In this document: piece after piece, positions 52,439-59,595 of the stretch
Layout of the letters: each line of letters opens with the position of its first letter
How positions within the stretch are numbered: position 1 is the stretch's first letter
Translations under genes and position numbers: made by a program
Source of the DNA: Bacillus rhizoplanae
GTDB taxonomy: Bacteria > Bacillota > Bacilli > Bacillales > Bacillaceae_G
Direction of reading: 5' to 3'
DNA length: 64,000 nt
NCBI RefSeq assembly: GCF_917563915.1
Contig: NZ_CAKJTI010000010.1
Location: 1-64,000, forward strand
Notes under the pieces: generated by a model
The model's database searches: none
Told to the model about the DNA's origin: nothing
What the model saw: the letters and a program-made list of their open reading frames with translations, nothing else

Positions 52439-53041
52439 TCAATATTCTGTTCTACTTTTTTTCTTAACCATTTTGGAAATAACCATTCCAATAATAAAAA
52501 CAAAAACAACTCCTAATATAGGCAACATATACTGATCCACCATAGCACCAGCCTTATGCCAATGCGGGCCAAGCTTCATTCCAACATAAATATAAAGAGT
52601 GGTTACTGGTACCATCGCAACAAATGTGTAGATTGTAAACTGCCAAATATTCATTTTCGCCATACCACATGGAACCGAAATAAGTGTACGTACACCTGGA
52701 ATAAATCGTCCTGTAAATGCTACCACAGGGCCATATTTTGCAAAGAAATTATCCGCTTTTTGAATTTGTTCTTCTTTAATGAAAAAATACTTTCCATATT
52801 TGAGTAATAGCGGACGGCCTCCATAATATCCTATGGCATACAATGTTAATGGTCCTGTTGTTCCTCCAATTGTTCCCGCTAAAACCGCAACCCAAAAATT
52901 CATATCACCTTCATATACCCAATATCCAACGAGTGGTAATACAATCTCAGCAGGAACAAATTCAAACGTTAAAGCAAAAATAACTCCAAAATATGAGAAT
53001 TGCTTTAAATAATTAATAAAATCTAAAATAAGCTGTTCCAT
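52439..53041 (-). CDS. DedA family membrane protein
   Basis: A 200-residue DedA/VTT-fold protein. EFVPAEIVLPLVGYWV (Glu pair) near 27-42, GYYGGRPLLLKYGK near 71-84 and FTGRFIPGVRTLISVPCGMAKM near 109-130 are the conserved blocks with the essential Arg residues. Family members flip lipids such as undecaprenyl phosphate or phosphatidylethanolamine and affect membrane potential. It is 11 nt downstream of the DUF1232 gene and so shares the manganese riboswitch. Confidence 0.92.
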   Translation of the reverse strand: MEQLILDFINYLKQFSYFGVIFALTFEFVPAEIVLPLVGYWVYEGDMNFWVAVLAGTIGGTTGPLTLYAIGYYGGRPLLLKYGKYFFIKEEQIQKADNFFAKYGPVVAFTGRFIPGVRTLISVPCGMAKMNIWQFTIYTFVAMVPVTTLYIYVGMKLGPHWHKAGAMVDQYMLPILGVVFVFIIGMVISKMVKKKSRTEY

Positions 53042-53052
53042 CTATCTTTCTC

Positions 53053-53331
53053 CTACTCTACTAATCCATATTTATCCTGCAAATGAATAGGTGCCATCTT
53101 GACAATGCGCTGTAAAATAAACAAAATCACCGCTACATCATCTAGCACACCAAAAAACAATAAAAAGTCTGGAATGATATCGAATGGAAACATAACATAT
53201 CCACATAAGAATAAGATAGAAAGTACCTTTTTCTTAAATTCCACATCCTTTGATGTAAAGAATTCACATAAAAACGGAATAAATTTACGAACTTGGAAGA
53301 TTAGACGTATTCTTTTCCACAACTTTCTCAT
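53053..53331 (-). CDS. DUF1232 (YkvA-like) protein under Mn riboswitch
   Basis: A 92-residue protein with the DUF1232 signature SILFLCGYVMFPFDIIPDFLLFFGVLDD cut here into its core: GYVMFPFDIIPDFL then GVLDDVAVILFILQRI, a hydrophobic hairpin. The N terminus is basic (RKLWKRIRLIFQVRKF). ATG 53331 follows GGAGAAGGA. Its message begins with a yybP-ykoY riboswitch (53416-53524) and a terminator, so it should be induced by manganese, together with the DedA gene. Confidence 0.85.
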   Translation of the reverse strand: MRKLWKRIRLIFQVRKFIPFLCEFFTSKDVEFKKKVLSILFLCGYVMFPFDIIPDFLLFFGVLDDVAVILFILQRIVKMAPIHLQDKYGLVE

Positions 53332-53370
53332 ATTCCTTCTCCTCTCTCGGTCTCCTATTACGGCATACAA

Positions 53371-53402
53371 AAAGGACCTTTACCAAAATGGTAAAGGTCC
53401 TA
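53371..53402 (-). terminator. Riboswitch terminator before DUF1232 gene
   Basis: Perfect stem AGGACCTTTACCA / TGGTAAAGGTCCT followed by TTTTTG on the minus strand. Its arms repeat sequences in the aptamer closing helix (GACCTTTACCA and GGTAAGGG), so the two structures can compete. Confidence 0.9.
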
Positions 53403-53415
53403 AAAAAGACAATAA

Positions 53416-53524
53416 GGGGCCCTTACCACGTCTGGTAAAGGTCTCACTAACAACATAGTGTTGCTAATAAAGCCGAGGGTTTCTCCCTGTAATGACGACT
53501 TTATTATTGAAGTTACTCCCCTTT
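53416..53524 (-). promoter_or_regulatory. yybP-ykoY manganese riboswitch
   Basis: The minus strand reads AAAGGGGAGTAACTTC, then AATAAAGTCGTCATTACAG, GGAGAAACCCTCGGCTTTATT, a variable hairpin, and GTGAGACCTTTACC. These are the conserved parts of the yybP-ykoY aptamer (GGGGAGTA entry, CGTCA of L1, CCTCGGCTTT-type, GAGACC exit) in correct order. The family binds Mn2+ and usually turns genes on. Confidence 0.88.
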
Positions 53525-53546
53525 ATATACGTAATTTTATATGGTC

Positions 53547-53575
53547 ATCTTAAAAGGTTTAATAGAAAATGTCAA
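53547..53575 (-). promoter_or_regulatory. Sigma-A promoter of the Mn riboswitch transcript
   Basis: Minus strand TTGACA (53570-53575), 17-bp spacer, TAAGAT (53547-53552), placing the transcript start about 15 nt before the aptamer. Confidence 0.8.
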
Positions 53576-53629
53576 TACTTTCTATCACTGTATTAGTTGA
53601 TTAACCTAAAACTTCGATAAAAGCCTTTA

Positions 53630-53660
53630 TGTATAAGAAGCCCTCATGGCTAGCATAATA
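53630..53660 (+). promoter_or_regulatory. Sigma-G promoter of ku
   Basis: TGTATA (53630-53635), 18-bp spacer, CATAATA (53654-53660), about 55 nt before the ku start. Forespore expression of ku is known in B. subtilis. Confidence 0.7.
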
Positions 53661-53714
53661 TATATATTCATTTTCCTTACATAACAATAATTCTATATAA
53701 AGGAGGATATTCTT

Positions 53715-54536
53715 GTGCATACAATTTGGAAAGGCTCTCTCTCACTTGGGTTGTTAAAAATCGGGATTAAATTGTATAGTGCAGTAGAAGAAAAAGATAT
53801 TAAGTTATTACACCTTCATAAAGATTGTCTTACACCTATTAAATATAAAAAGATTGCTCCCGATTGTTCAGATGAAGAAGTAGAAGAAGCAGAAATTGTG
53901 AAAGCTTACGAATACGAACCTCATAAATATATTATTTTAGAAGAACAAGAATTAAATGATTTGAAAAAAGAACACGAATTACGAGCAATCCGTATTCTTT
54001 CATTTGTTCAACAAGATGAAGTAGATTCTATTTTTTTCGATCGTTCTTATTTTATTGGTCCTACCCCTGGTTCAGAAAAGGCATATTTATTATTGAAAGA
54101 AGCTCTTGAACGAACAAATAAATTAGGGCTTGTACATATTTCCCTTCGTCAAAAACAACATTTAGCGATCATTCGTAATTTTCACGAAGGTTTAATGCTA
54201 CAAACAATCCACTATTCGGATGAAATACGAAAAGTTGAAAGTGTTCCAAATCTACCGAAACATGAAGAAACACCCTTGCAAAAACAAGAGCTCATTGCTG
54301 CAATGAATCTCATTCACCACCTTACAACTCCCTTTACACCGGAAGAATATACAGATGAATATAGAGAAGCTCTCCTTGACCTCATTGAAGAAAAAGTAGA
54401 ACATCACGAAAAAACCGAAACAATTTTCCAATCTAAAAATATTGTAGATATTATGGAAACATTAAACGCTAGTATTGAACAAACAAAGCAACAATCCAAG
54501 CAAAAAAACAAAACAAACAAACGGAAAGCAAAATAA
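53715..54536 (+). CDS. ykoV: Ku-like DNA end-binding protein
   Basis: A 273-residue bacterial Ku for non-homologous end joining. MHTIWKGSLSLGLLKIGIKLYSA, DSIFFDRSYFIGP and ALERTNKLGLVHISLRQKQHLAII are core Ku-bridge motifs; the last 25 residues are Lys/Gln-rich like DNA-binding tails. GTG start behind AAAGGAGG. The usual partner LigD (ykoU) is not adjacent, so it must be elsewhere or absent. The stop TAA lies in the ATAAG terminus of a bcr1 copy. Confidence 0.95.
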   Translation: MHTIWKGSLSLGLLKIGIKLYSAVEEKDIKLLHLHKDCLTPIKYKKIAPDCSDEEVEEAEIVKAYEYEPHKYIILEEQELNDLKKEHELRAIRILSFVQQDEVDSIFFDRSYFIGPTPGSEKAYLLLKEALERTNKLGLVHISLRQKQHLAIIRNFHEGLMLQTIHYSDEIRKVESVPNLPKHEETPLQKQELIAAMNLIHHLTTPFTPEEYTDEYREALLDLIEEKVEHHEKTETIFQSKNIVDIMETLNASIEQTKQQSKQKNKTNKRKAK

Positions 54537-54642
54537 GGTGAAACTTCTATCAGTGAAGGTTTTCTTCATCCCACACTGATGGAAAGCTCTCACCTATCTT
54601 CCTTGAGACGGAAATTTCACTGCCTAAAAGTAGTAGGATAAA
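54533..54642 (+). repeat. bcr1-like repeat, short diverged copy
   Basis: ATAAG at 54533-54537 (containing the ku stop codon) and ATAAA at 54638-54642. First hairpin complete (CTATCAGTG... / CACTGATGG), second shortened and eroded. Confidence 0.82.
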
Positions 54643-54658
54643 TAGACTTTTCGTGCTA

Positions 54659-55441
54659 CTAAAAAGGCGTACAATTAGGAATCTCTATCCCTGAAGATTG
54701 TGCAAGTTTTAACAGGTAATAACACTCTTCCCTTGCCATATGATCTGCCATTCTCGCCGAAAACGAACTTAACACTTGTTCTGATAACTCTAGTTCTTCT
54801 AATTCATGAAGAAAACGGGAAAATAAAGTAAGCTCTAGCGAGACATCTTTTGTAAATTTCTTTAAGGCTGGAAAAGATGTTAATTCTGTCCGTAAATAAC
54901 CAGTCATTTCAACCGCTTTTATATAAAATTGCTCAAAATGCTTTTCGTACGCTTGGCTTTTTTCTTTTAAACGCTTCTCAACAAGATCTAGTTCGCCAGA
55001 AATGGCCCCTGCATGACCGGCTGCATCTATTAACCATACGAGATGATAGTGTAATTCATGAAAAAGAGGAGGCACTTTACCTTCCATCAAATTTTTAAGT
55101 ACTGTTATGTATTCTTCCACTTCATTAACCATATGATTAAGAAATGTAGGTGTAAGATGAATGACCACTTTCCCCTCCAATTGCTTACGCAGAATATGCA
55201 GTTTAAAATTTCTAATTTCATTCGCAGCTTCACTCGCCTCTTTTGCAAATGAAATTAGGTTGGCAGTCTGAAGTTTCGTTAACAACTCATCAAATTTTTG
55301 TTCAAAATATATTGCCTTTTGAATTTCTTCCTTTTCCTTTGGAGCTAAAGCATCTTCCAGAAAGTGTGCGTGATCTCCTAAAACCCTTAACCAAAATTTA
55401 TGCTCAAATAAGGCACTTTCTTCATAAGCTCGATCCATCAT
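54659..55441 (-). CDS. DUF2935 protein
   Basis: A 260-residue all-helical protein made of two DUF2935 repeats: ALFEHKFWLRVLGDHAHFLEDAL with EQKFDELLTK near the N terminus, and HELHYHLVWLIDAAGHAGAISGELD near the middle. The His/Glu spacing (H-x3-F, H-x2-F, E-x2-H) suggests a ferritin-like or metal-binding four-helix bundle; this is inference. GGGGGGAG precedes ATG 55441. Unknown function, often found in spore formers. Confidence 0.82.
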   Translation of the reverse strand: MMDRAYEESALFEHKFWLRVLGDHAHFLEDALAPKEKEEIQKAIYFEQKFDELLTKLQTANLISFAKEASEAANEIRNFKLHILRKQLEGKVVIHLTPTFLNHMVNEVEEYITVLKNLMEGKVPPLFHELHYHLVWLIDAAGHAGAISGELDLVEKRLKEKSQAYEKHFEQFYIKAVEMTGYLRTELTSFPALKKFTKDVSLELTLFSRFLHELEELELSEQVLSSFSARMADHMAREECYYLLKLAQSSGIEIPNCTPF

Positions 55442-55535
55442 ATTCTCCCCCCTCGCAGCAAACATTCCTTATTATATATATTCATAAGGCTTTTTCGTAT
55501 GTGTACCTGGGGCAGAAAAAAGCCCCTAGAAGATG

Positions 55536-55925
55536 CTAAACTAAATTTTCACTCTTCAATTGTGCTTGTAGCTGAATCATATGTTGGTCCGGATCATAAA
55601 CAGATAGTACTTTTTTCCCCTCTACGTAATCTTCCATTTCTGTATACGTTACATGATAGTAATCTAACTTTTTAAGCAGATTTTCCACCTCACACAATGG
55701 TATATTCACTTCTATTTTTGGAAGAATTCCTTCCTCATTCACCGCTTGTTTTCTTTTATTTACGATACAACAAATTCGCATAGATCCGATATCATACCAT
55801 ACTCCTGGCAAGTCTAATTGAGGACGCTGTCTACTAGACTTAAAACCTAATATCCCCTCATAAAAATATAAAGTTTTCTTCAAATCTCTTACCTCTAATA
55901 AAACAGAATGTACGACCTTGTCCAC
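55536..55925 (-). CDS. VOC (glyoxalase/bleomycin-resistance fold) protein
   Basis: A 129-residue two-module VOC protein: VVHSVLLEVRDLKKTLYFYEG, LGFKSSRQRP, WYDIGSMRICCIVN and YDPDQHMIQLQAQ. Metal-site His and Gln candidates are the first His and the late QHMIQLQ. GTG 55925 is chosen because GAGAGGGGG lies ahead; the frame is open to ATG 55970. Substrate unknown. Confidence 0.85.
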   Translation of the reverse strand: MDKVVHSVLLEVRDLKKTLYFYEGILGFKSSRQRPQLDLPGVWYDIGSMRICCIVNKRKQAVNEEGILPKIEVNIPLCEVENLLKKLDYYHVTYTEMEDYVEGKKVLSVYDPDQHMIQLQAQLKSENLV

Positions 55926-55966
55926 AATCCATCCCCCTCTCTCACCTATTAGTTGTTGTATATGAG

Positions 55967-55996
55967 TCATAAATAGTAATTATGTTCGAATACAAT
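55967..55996 (+). promoter_or_regulatory. Sigma-E promoter of cotJABC
   Basis: TCATAAAT (55967-55974), 14-bp spacer, AATACAAT (55989-55996). This is close to the mother-cell sigma-E consensus and fits the known control of cotJ. Confidence 0.72.
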
Positions 55997-56032
55997 ACAT
56001 AATATCAGTGTTTCATATAGGAGGTGTGCATA

Positions 56033-56248
56033 TTGGATAAATCTGTGAAATCGTATGTACCATATCACGGTCCTAATGACCCATGTCCACCAATAGGAAA
56101 AAAATACTACTTTACTCCGCCACATTTATATATGGGATTCCAACCACCAAATTTACCGCAATTCCCGCCAAATGAAGCCTTAAAAAAAGGAACGTTGTGG
56201 CCTGCTTTATATGATTATTATGAAAATCCATATAAGAAAGGACGGTGA
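56033..56248 (+). CDS. cotJA: Spore coat protein CotJA
   Basis: A 71-residue proline- and tyrosine-rich protein (YVPYHGPNDPCPPIGKKYY and PPHLYMGFQPPNLPQFPPNE) typical of CotJA. TTG 56033 follows AGGAGG at 8 nt. First gene of cotJABC; it is needed for CotJC to enter the coat. Its TGA overlaps the GTG start of cotJB. Confidence 0.93.
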   Translation: MDKSVKSYVPYHGPNDPCPPIGKKYYFTPPHLYMGFQPPNLPQFPPNEALKKGTLWPALYDYYENPYKKGR

Positions 56249-56520
56249 GAAAAATCGTGGCTCAACAAATGCCAGATGAATTTTATAAATGGATGGAAGA
56301 ACTGCAAGAACTTGATTTTGTATTAGTAGAGCTCACTTTGTATTTAGATACCCATCCTGATGATGTTGCATCAATTAATCAATTTAATGATTTTTCCTAT
56401 AAACGTAGATTACTCAAACAACAAATTGAAGAAAAATACGGACCTCTTCAACAATTTGGAAATAGTTATTCAAACGCACCTTGGGAATGGAATAAAGGGC
56501 CTTGGCCATGGCAAATATAA
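56245..56520 (+). CDS. cotJB: Spore coat protein CotJB
   Basis: A 91-residue helical protein: FYKWMEELQELDFVLVELTL, YLDTHPDDVASINQFND and a Trp-rich tail APWEWNKGPWPWQI. GTG start inside the cotJA stop. Middle gene of the operon, made in the mother cell. Confidence 0.93.
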   Translation: MRKIVAQQMPDEFYKWMEELQELDFVLVELTLYLDTHPDDVASINQFNDFSYKRRLLKQQIEEKYGPLQQFGNSYSNAPWEWNKGPWPWQI

Positions 56521-56533
56521 AGGTGGGAAAAGT

Positions 56534-57103
56534 ATGTGGATATATGAAAAAAAATTACAATACCCTGTAAAAGTAAGTACTTGTAATCCAAAACTTGCGA
56601 AATTTTTAATTGAACAATACGGTGGTGCCGATGGCGAATTAGCTGCCGCATTACGCTACTTAAATCAACGCTACACCATTCCAGACAAAGTCGTTGGTTT
56701 ATTAACAGACATTGGAACAGAGGAGTTTGCACACCTCGAAATGATTGCGACAATGGTATATAAACTGACAAAGGATGCCACACCTGAGCAAATGAAAGAA
56801 GCCGGACTTGACGCTCACTATGCCGATCATGATAGCGCCATTTTCTATCACAATGCCGCAGGCGCCCCTTTTACAGCAACATACATACAAGCAAAAGGAG
56901 ATCCGATTGCAGATTTATATGAAGATATAGCTGCGGAAGAAAAAGCTAGAGCAACCTATCAATGGCTTATTAATATGTCTGACGATCCTGATATAAATGA
57001 TGGATTACGTTTTCTACGAGAACGTGAGATTGTTCACTCCCTACGCTTTCGAGAAGCAGTCGAAATTTTAAAAGAAGAACGAGATCGACAAATTTATTTT
57101 TAA
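56534..57103 (+). CDS. cotJC: Spore coat protein CotJC (manganese catalase family)
   Basis: A 189-residue di-manganese catalase-fold protein. MWIYEKKLQYPVKV start; ligands are recognisable as Glu in GGADGELAAALRYL, Glu-x2-His in IGTEEFAHLEMIA, Glu in YEDIAAEEKARATY and His in REIVHSLRFREA. Likely removes peroxide at the spore surface. ATG 56534 follows AGGTGGG; 13 nt after cotJB. Confidence 0.95.
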   Translation: MWIYEKKLQYPVKVSTCNPKLAKFLIEQYGGADGELAAALRYLNQRYTIPDKVVGLLTDIGTEEFAHLEMIATMVYKLTKDATPEQMKEAGLDAHYADHDSAIFYHNAAGAPFTATYIQAKGDPIADLYEDIAAEEKARATYQWLINMSDDPDINDGLRFLREREIVHSLRFREAVEILKEERDRQIYF

Positions 57104-57116
57104 AATATATTAAAAA

Positions 57117-57150
57117 ACTAAGTGGCCTCAATTATTAGGTCACTTAGTTT
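57117..57150. terminator. Bidirectional terminator after cotJC
   Basis: AACTAAGTG-CCT / AGG-CACTTAGTT with an 8-nt loop between convergent genes, T-run on the plus strand. Confidence 0.85.
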
Positions 57151-57152
57151 CA

Positions 57153-57335
57153 TTATAAACTCTCTTTTGCTGTTTTAATAAATTGCAATAAAATTGCAGT
57201 ACCTGTGACATTCAGTACAATACTTGTTCCAAGTGAAACCGCCCATAATGGAGTTGGTAACGATACGATTAATGATAGCATTAAGAAAGTCATACCTGCT
57301 GAAACAAAAATAAACCCCAAAAACTTGTTGTTCAA
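57153..57335 (-). CDS. Small two-helix membrane protein
   Basis: A 60-residue protein with two hydrophobic segments (FLGFIFVSAGMTFLMLSLIV and VSLGTSIVLNVTGTAILL). TTG 57335 has AAAGGAG at 8 nt; ATG 57344 overlaps that site. Unknown function. Confidence 0.7.
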   Translation of the reverse strand: MNNKFLGFIFVSAGMTFLMLSLIVSLPTPLWAVSLGTSIVLNVTGTAILLQFIKTAKESL

Positions 57336-57479
57336 TTTAAACATCTCCTTTGCAATTATAGTTTAACAGTATTTACCTTATAACTATAAGAAATTATTTG
57401 ATTATTAGTATCATGTTTTGCTCTGTCAAAAAAAGCAAACCAACTCAAATAATGGTCGAAGGGTCCTCTGATGACAAAT

Positions 57480-57760
57480 TAGAACCAATAAACCTTATCT
57501 AATTTGTTTTTCATAGTACAACCTCTACCAAGAACACTGAATAGATTGTTTGTGATTTCTTGCGATTAAGACAAAAACTTGTTCGTGACTAATTCCACGA
57601 AAATCGAAAGAACATCCACGTTTACGACCTCAAATATTTCTTTTCCCCTTTCAGAATATATTTCATCTATTTCTACAATCCCCCATCATGTCTGCTAATT
57701 TTCGGAGAGAATAACCTTTCAACAAATAAGGCCTTAAATCCCCTTCTTTCCTCAGAATGA
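57480..57760 (-). pseudogene. Decayed transposase (IS1595-like)
   Basis: Reading the minus strand, fragments in different frames line up with IS1595-type transposases: RPYLLKGYSLRKLADMMG, then VEIDEIY, then after a frameshift KGKRNI and GRKRGCSF...RGISHEQVFVLIARN. Several stops and shifts prevent any product. Ends could not be located. Nothing else is evident in 57345-57902. Confidence 0.5.
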
Positions 57761-57902
57761 TTATTCAACTTAGTGAGTCAATTATTAATTTTTAAAAAAT
57801 TAACTGTTGCTTTCTAGTCATCAGACCATTAAAATAAAAACAGCAATTCGACAAATTATTTGAATTTTCGACAAAAAATCATCTAGGAGGATTTTTATAG
57901 AA

Positions 57903-59219
57903 ATGCGTACAACTTTAAAACCATCCCAAATCCTCTCCATTAGCTTATTGCTATTTGCGATTTTCTTTGGTGCTGGTAATATGATTTTTCCGCCCCTGCT
58001 CGGTCTTTCGTCTGGAAAGAATATGTGGGTGTCTATTTCAGGATTTGTGATTACCGACGTTGGTTTATCACTATTAGCAATTGTCGCTGTTGCATTAGCA
58101 GGCGGTAGCTTTGGAAAACTTGCAAGCCGTGTTCATCCAAAGTTCGCAACGATTTTTTCCATCATTATTTACCTTTCTATCGGTCCGCTTTTCGTTATCC
58201 CGCGTACAGGCTCTGTTTCATACGAAATCGGAATTGCACCGCTTTTTCAAGGTCACTGGTATTCAATGTTGCTCTTTACAGGAATTTTCTTTACGATTGT
58301 ATACTTCTTATCGTTAAATCCTTCCAAACTAGTGGATCACATTGGAAAAATTTTAACACCTATTTTACTTATTATTATCGCAGTAATGGCAACAAAAGCG
58401 ATTCTTTCACCAGCAGGTTCTTTTGCTGCTCCTATTGGTGACTACAAAGAAATGCCCTTTTTTAAAGGTTTCTTAGAAGGATTTTTAACATTAGATGCGA
58501 TTGGAGCTCTTGTATTATCTACCATTGTGGTAAATGCAATTCGTCAAAATGGCGTAAATGATAAAAAAGCTATTACTAAATATACGATTATATGCGGAAG
58601 TATTGCAGCTTTGTTCTTAACTATTATTTATTTCTTATTAGGTTATATAGGAGCATCAAACGGACAACTCGGCCAATTCGAAAACGGCGGGCAATTATTA
58701 GCAGCTGTTATGTACCACTTATTTGGGACAAGCGGTAACATATTATTAAGCTTAGCAATTATTTTTGCTTGTTTAACAACAGCAATTGGTGTTGTTAGTG
58801 CATTTGCCAACTATTTTTCGAACATTTTAACAAATGTATCATACAAAAAACTTGTATTATGGGTTTGTGTATTTAGCTTTGTTATTTCTAACCTAGGATT
58901 AAGCTTATTAATTAAAATTACATTGCCGGTATTAATTATTCTTTATCCAATTACCATTATCTTAATTTTCGTATCGTTTATTGACAAATATACGAAGAGA
59001 AAACCTAGTGTGTATATTGGAGCAATGATTGCAGCTTTTATTATAAGTTGTATTCATGCGCTTGATAACATCGAGATGATGCCTGCTGCCATTACATCTA
59101 TTGCAAGCACAATTCCATTTTATAAATTAGGAATTGGTTGGATTGTTCCAGCGATTATCGGCGGTATTATCGGCTATTTTGTACCACAAACGACAGCACA
59201 AGTTTCAACAAATGAATAA
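57903..59219 (+). CDS. brnQ: BrnQ branched-chain amino acid:cation symporter
   Basis: A 438-residue LIVCS-family transporter with twelve helices importing Leu, Ile and Val with Na+ or H+. LFAIFFGAGNMIFPPLLGL (residues 16-34) and IGPLFVIPRTGSVSYEIGI (about 95) are family signatures. GGAGGATTTTTATAGAA precedes ATG 57903. No T-box or other leader structure recognised. Confidence 0.95.
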   Translation: MRTTLKPSQILSISLLLFAIFFGAGNMIFPPLLGLSSGKNMWVSISGFVITDVGLSLLAIVAVALAGGSFGKLASRVHPKFATIFSIIIYLSIGPLFVIPRTGSVSYEIGIAPLFQGHWYSMLLFTGIFFTIVYFLSLNPSKLVDHIGKILTPILLIIIAVMATKAILSPAGSFAAPIGDYKEMPFFKGFLEGFLTLDAIGALVLSTIVVNAIRQNGVNDKKAITKYTIICGSIAALFLTIIYFLLGYIGASNGQLGQFENGGQLLAAVMYHLFGTSGNILLSLAIIFACLTTAIGVVSAFANYFSNILTNVSYKKLVLWVCVFSFVISNLGLSLLIKITLPVLIILYPITIILIFVSFIDKYTKRKPSVYIGAMIAAFIISCIHALDNIEMMPAAITSIASTIPFYKLGIGWIVPAIIGGIIGYFVPQTTAQVSTNE

Positions 59220-59256
59220 GCATCCGTTGAGGGACTTCCTCCCTCACGGATGCTTA
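59220..59256 (+). terminator. brnQ terminator
   Basis: GCATCCGTTGAGGGA / TCCCTCACGGATGC followed by TTATTTTTT. A worn bcr1 end (CCCGCTATTTGCAGGCAGTAAC) follows at about 59262. Confidence 0.92.
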
Positions 59257-59514
59257 TTTTTTCCCGCTATTTGCAGGCAGTAACCCCATACCCATCAAAC
59301 TAAAAAACAAAAATGCCCCCAAAACGACTAAACTAAAAGATAAATAACTTCGTACCTGAGACAACTTTCTTTATTTATAGATATAGTGAAACGTCGGCTC
59401 TATGTATAAAGTTTTTCTAGTGGAACCAAATAGTTGTTATAATAATTCAGTTCTTTTGTTGTCATCAGTTTCGAGTGACTCATTAAATTCATTTATTGAG
59501 GTAATAATGAAAAA

Positions 59515-59552
59515 AAGATACAAATTAGAAATATGTCTAAAATGTATCTTCT
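59515..59552 (-). terminator. Terminator of the secreted phosphoesterase gene
   Basis: AAGATACA / TGTATCTT with a 20-nt loop and TTTTTTT on the minus strand, some 45 nt past the stop codon. The rest of 59260-59595 holds no gene. Confidence 0.7.
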
Positions 59553-59595
59553 CTAAGGTTTTTAATATTTTACTTGATCAATTATCTAGCTCAGG

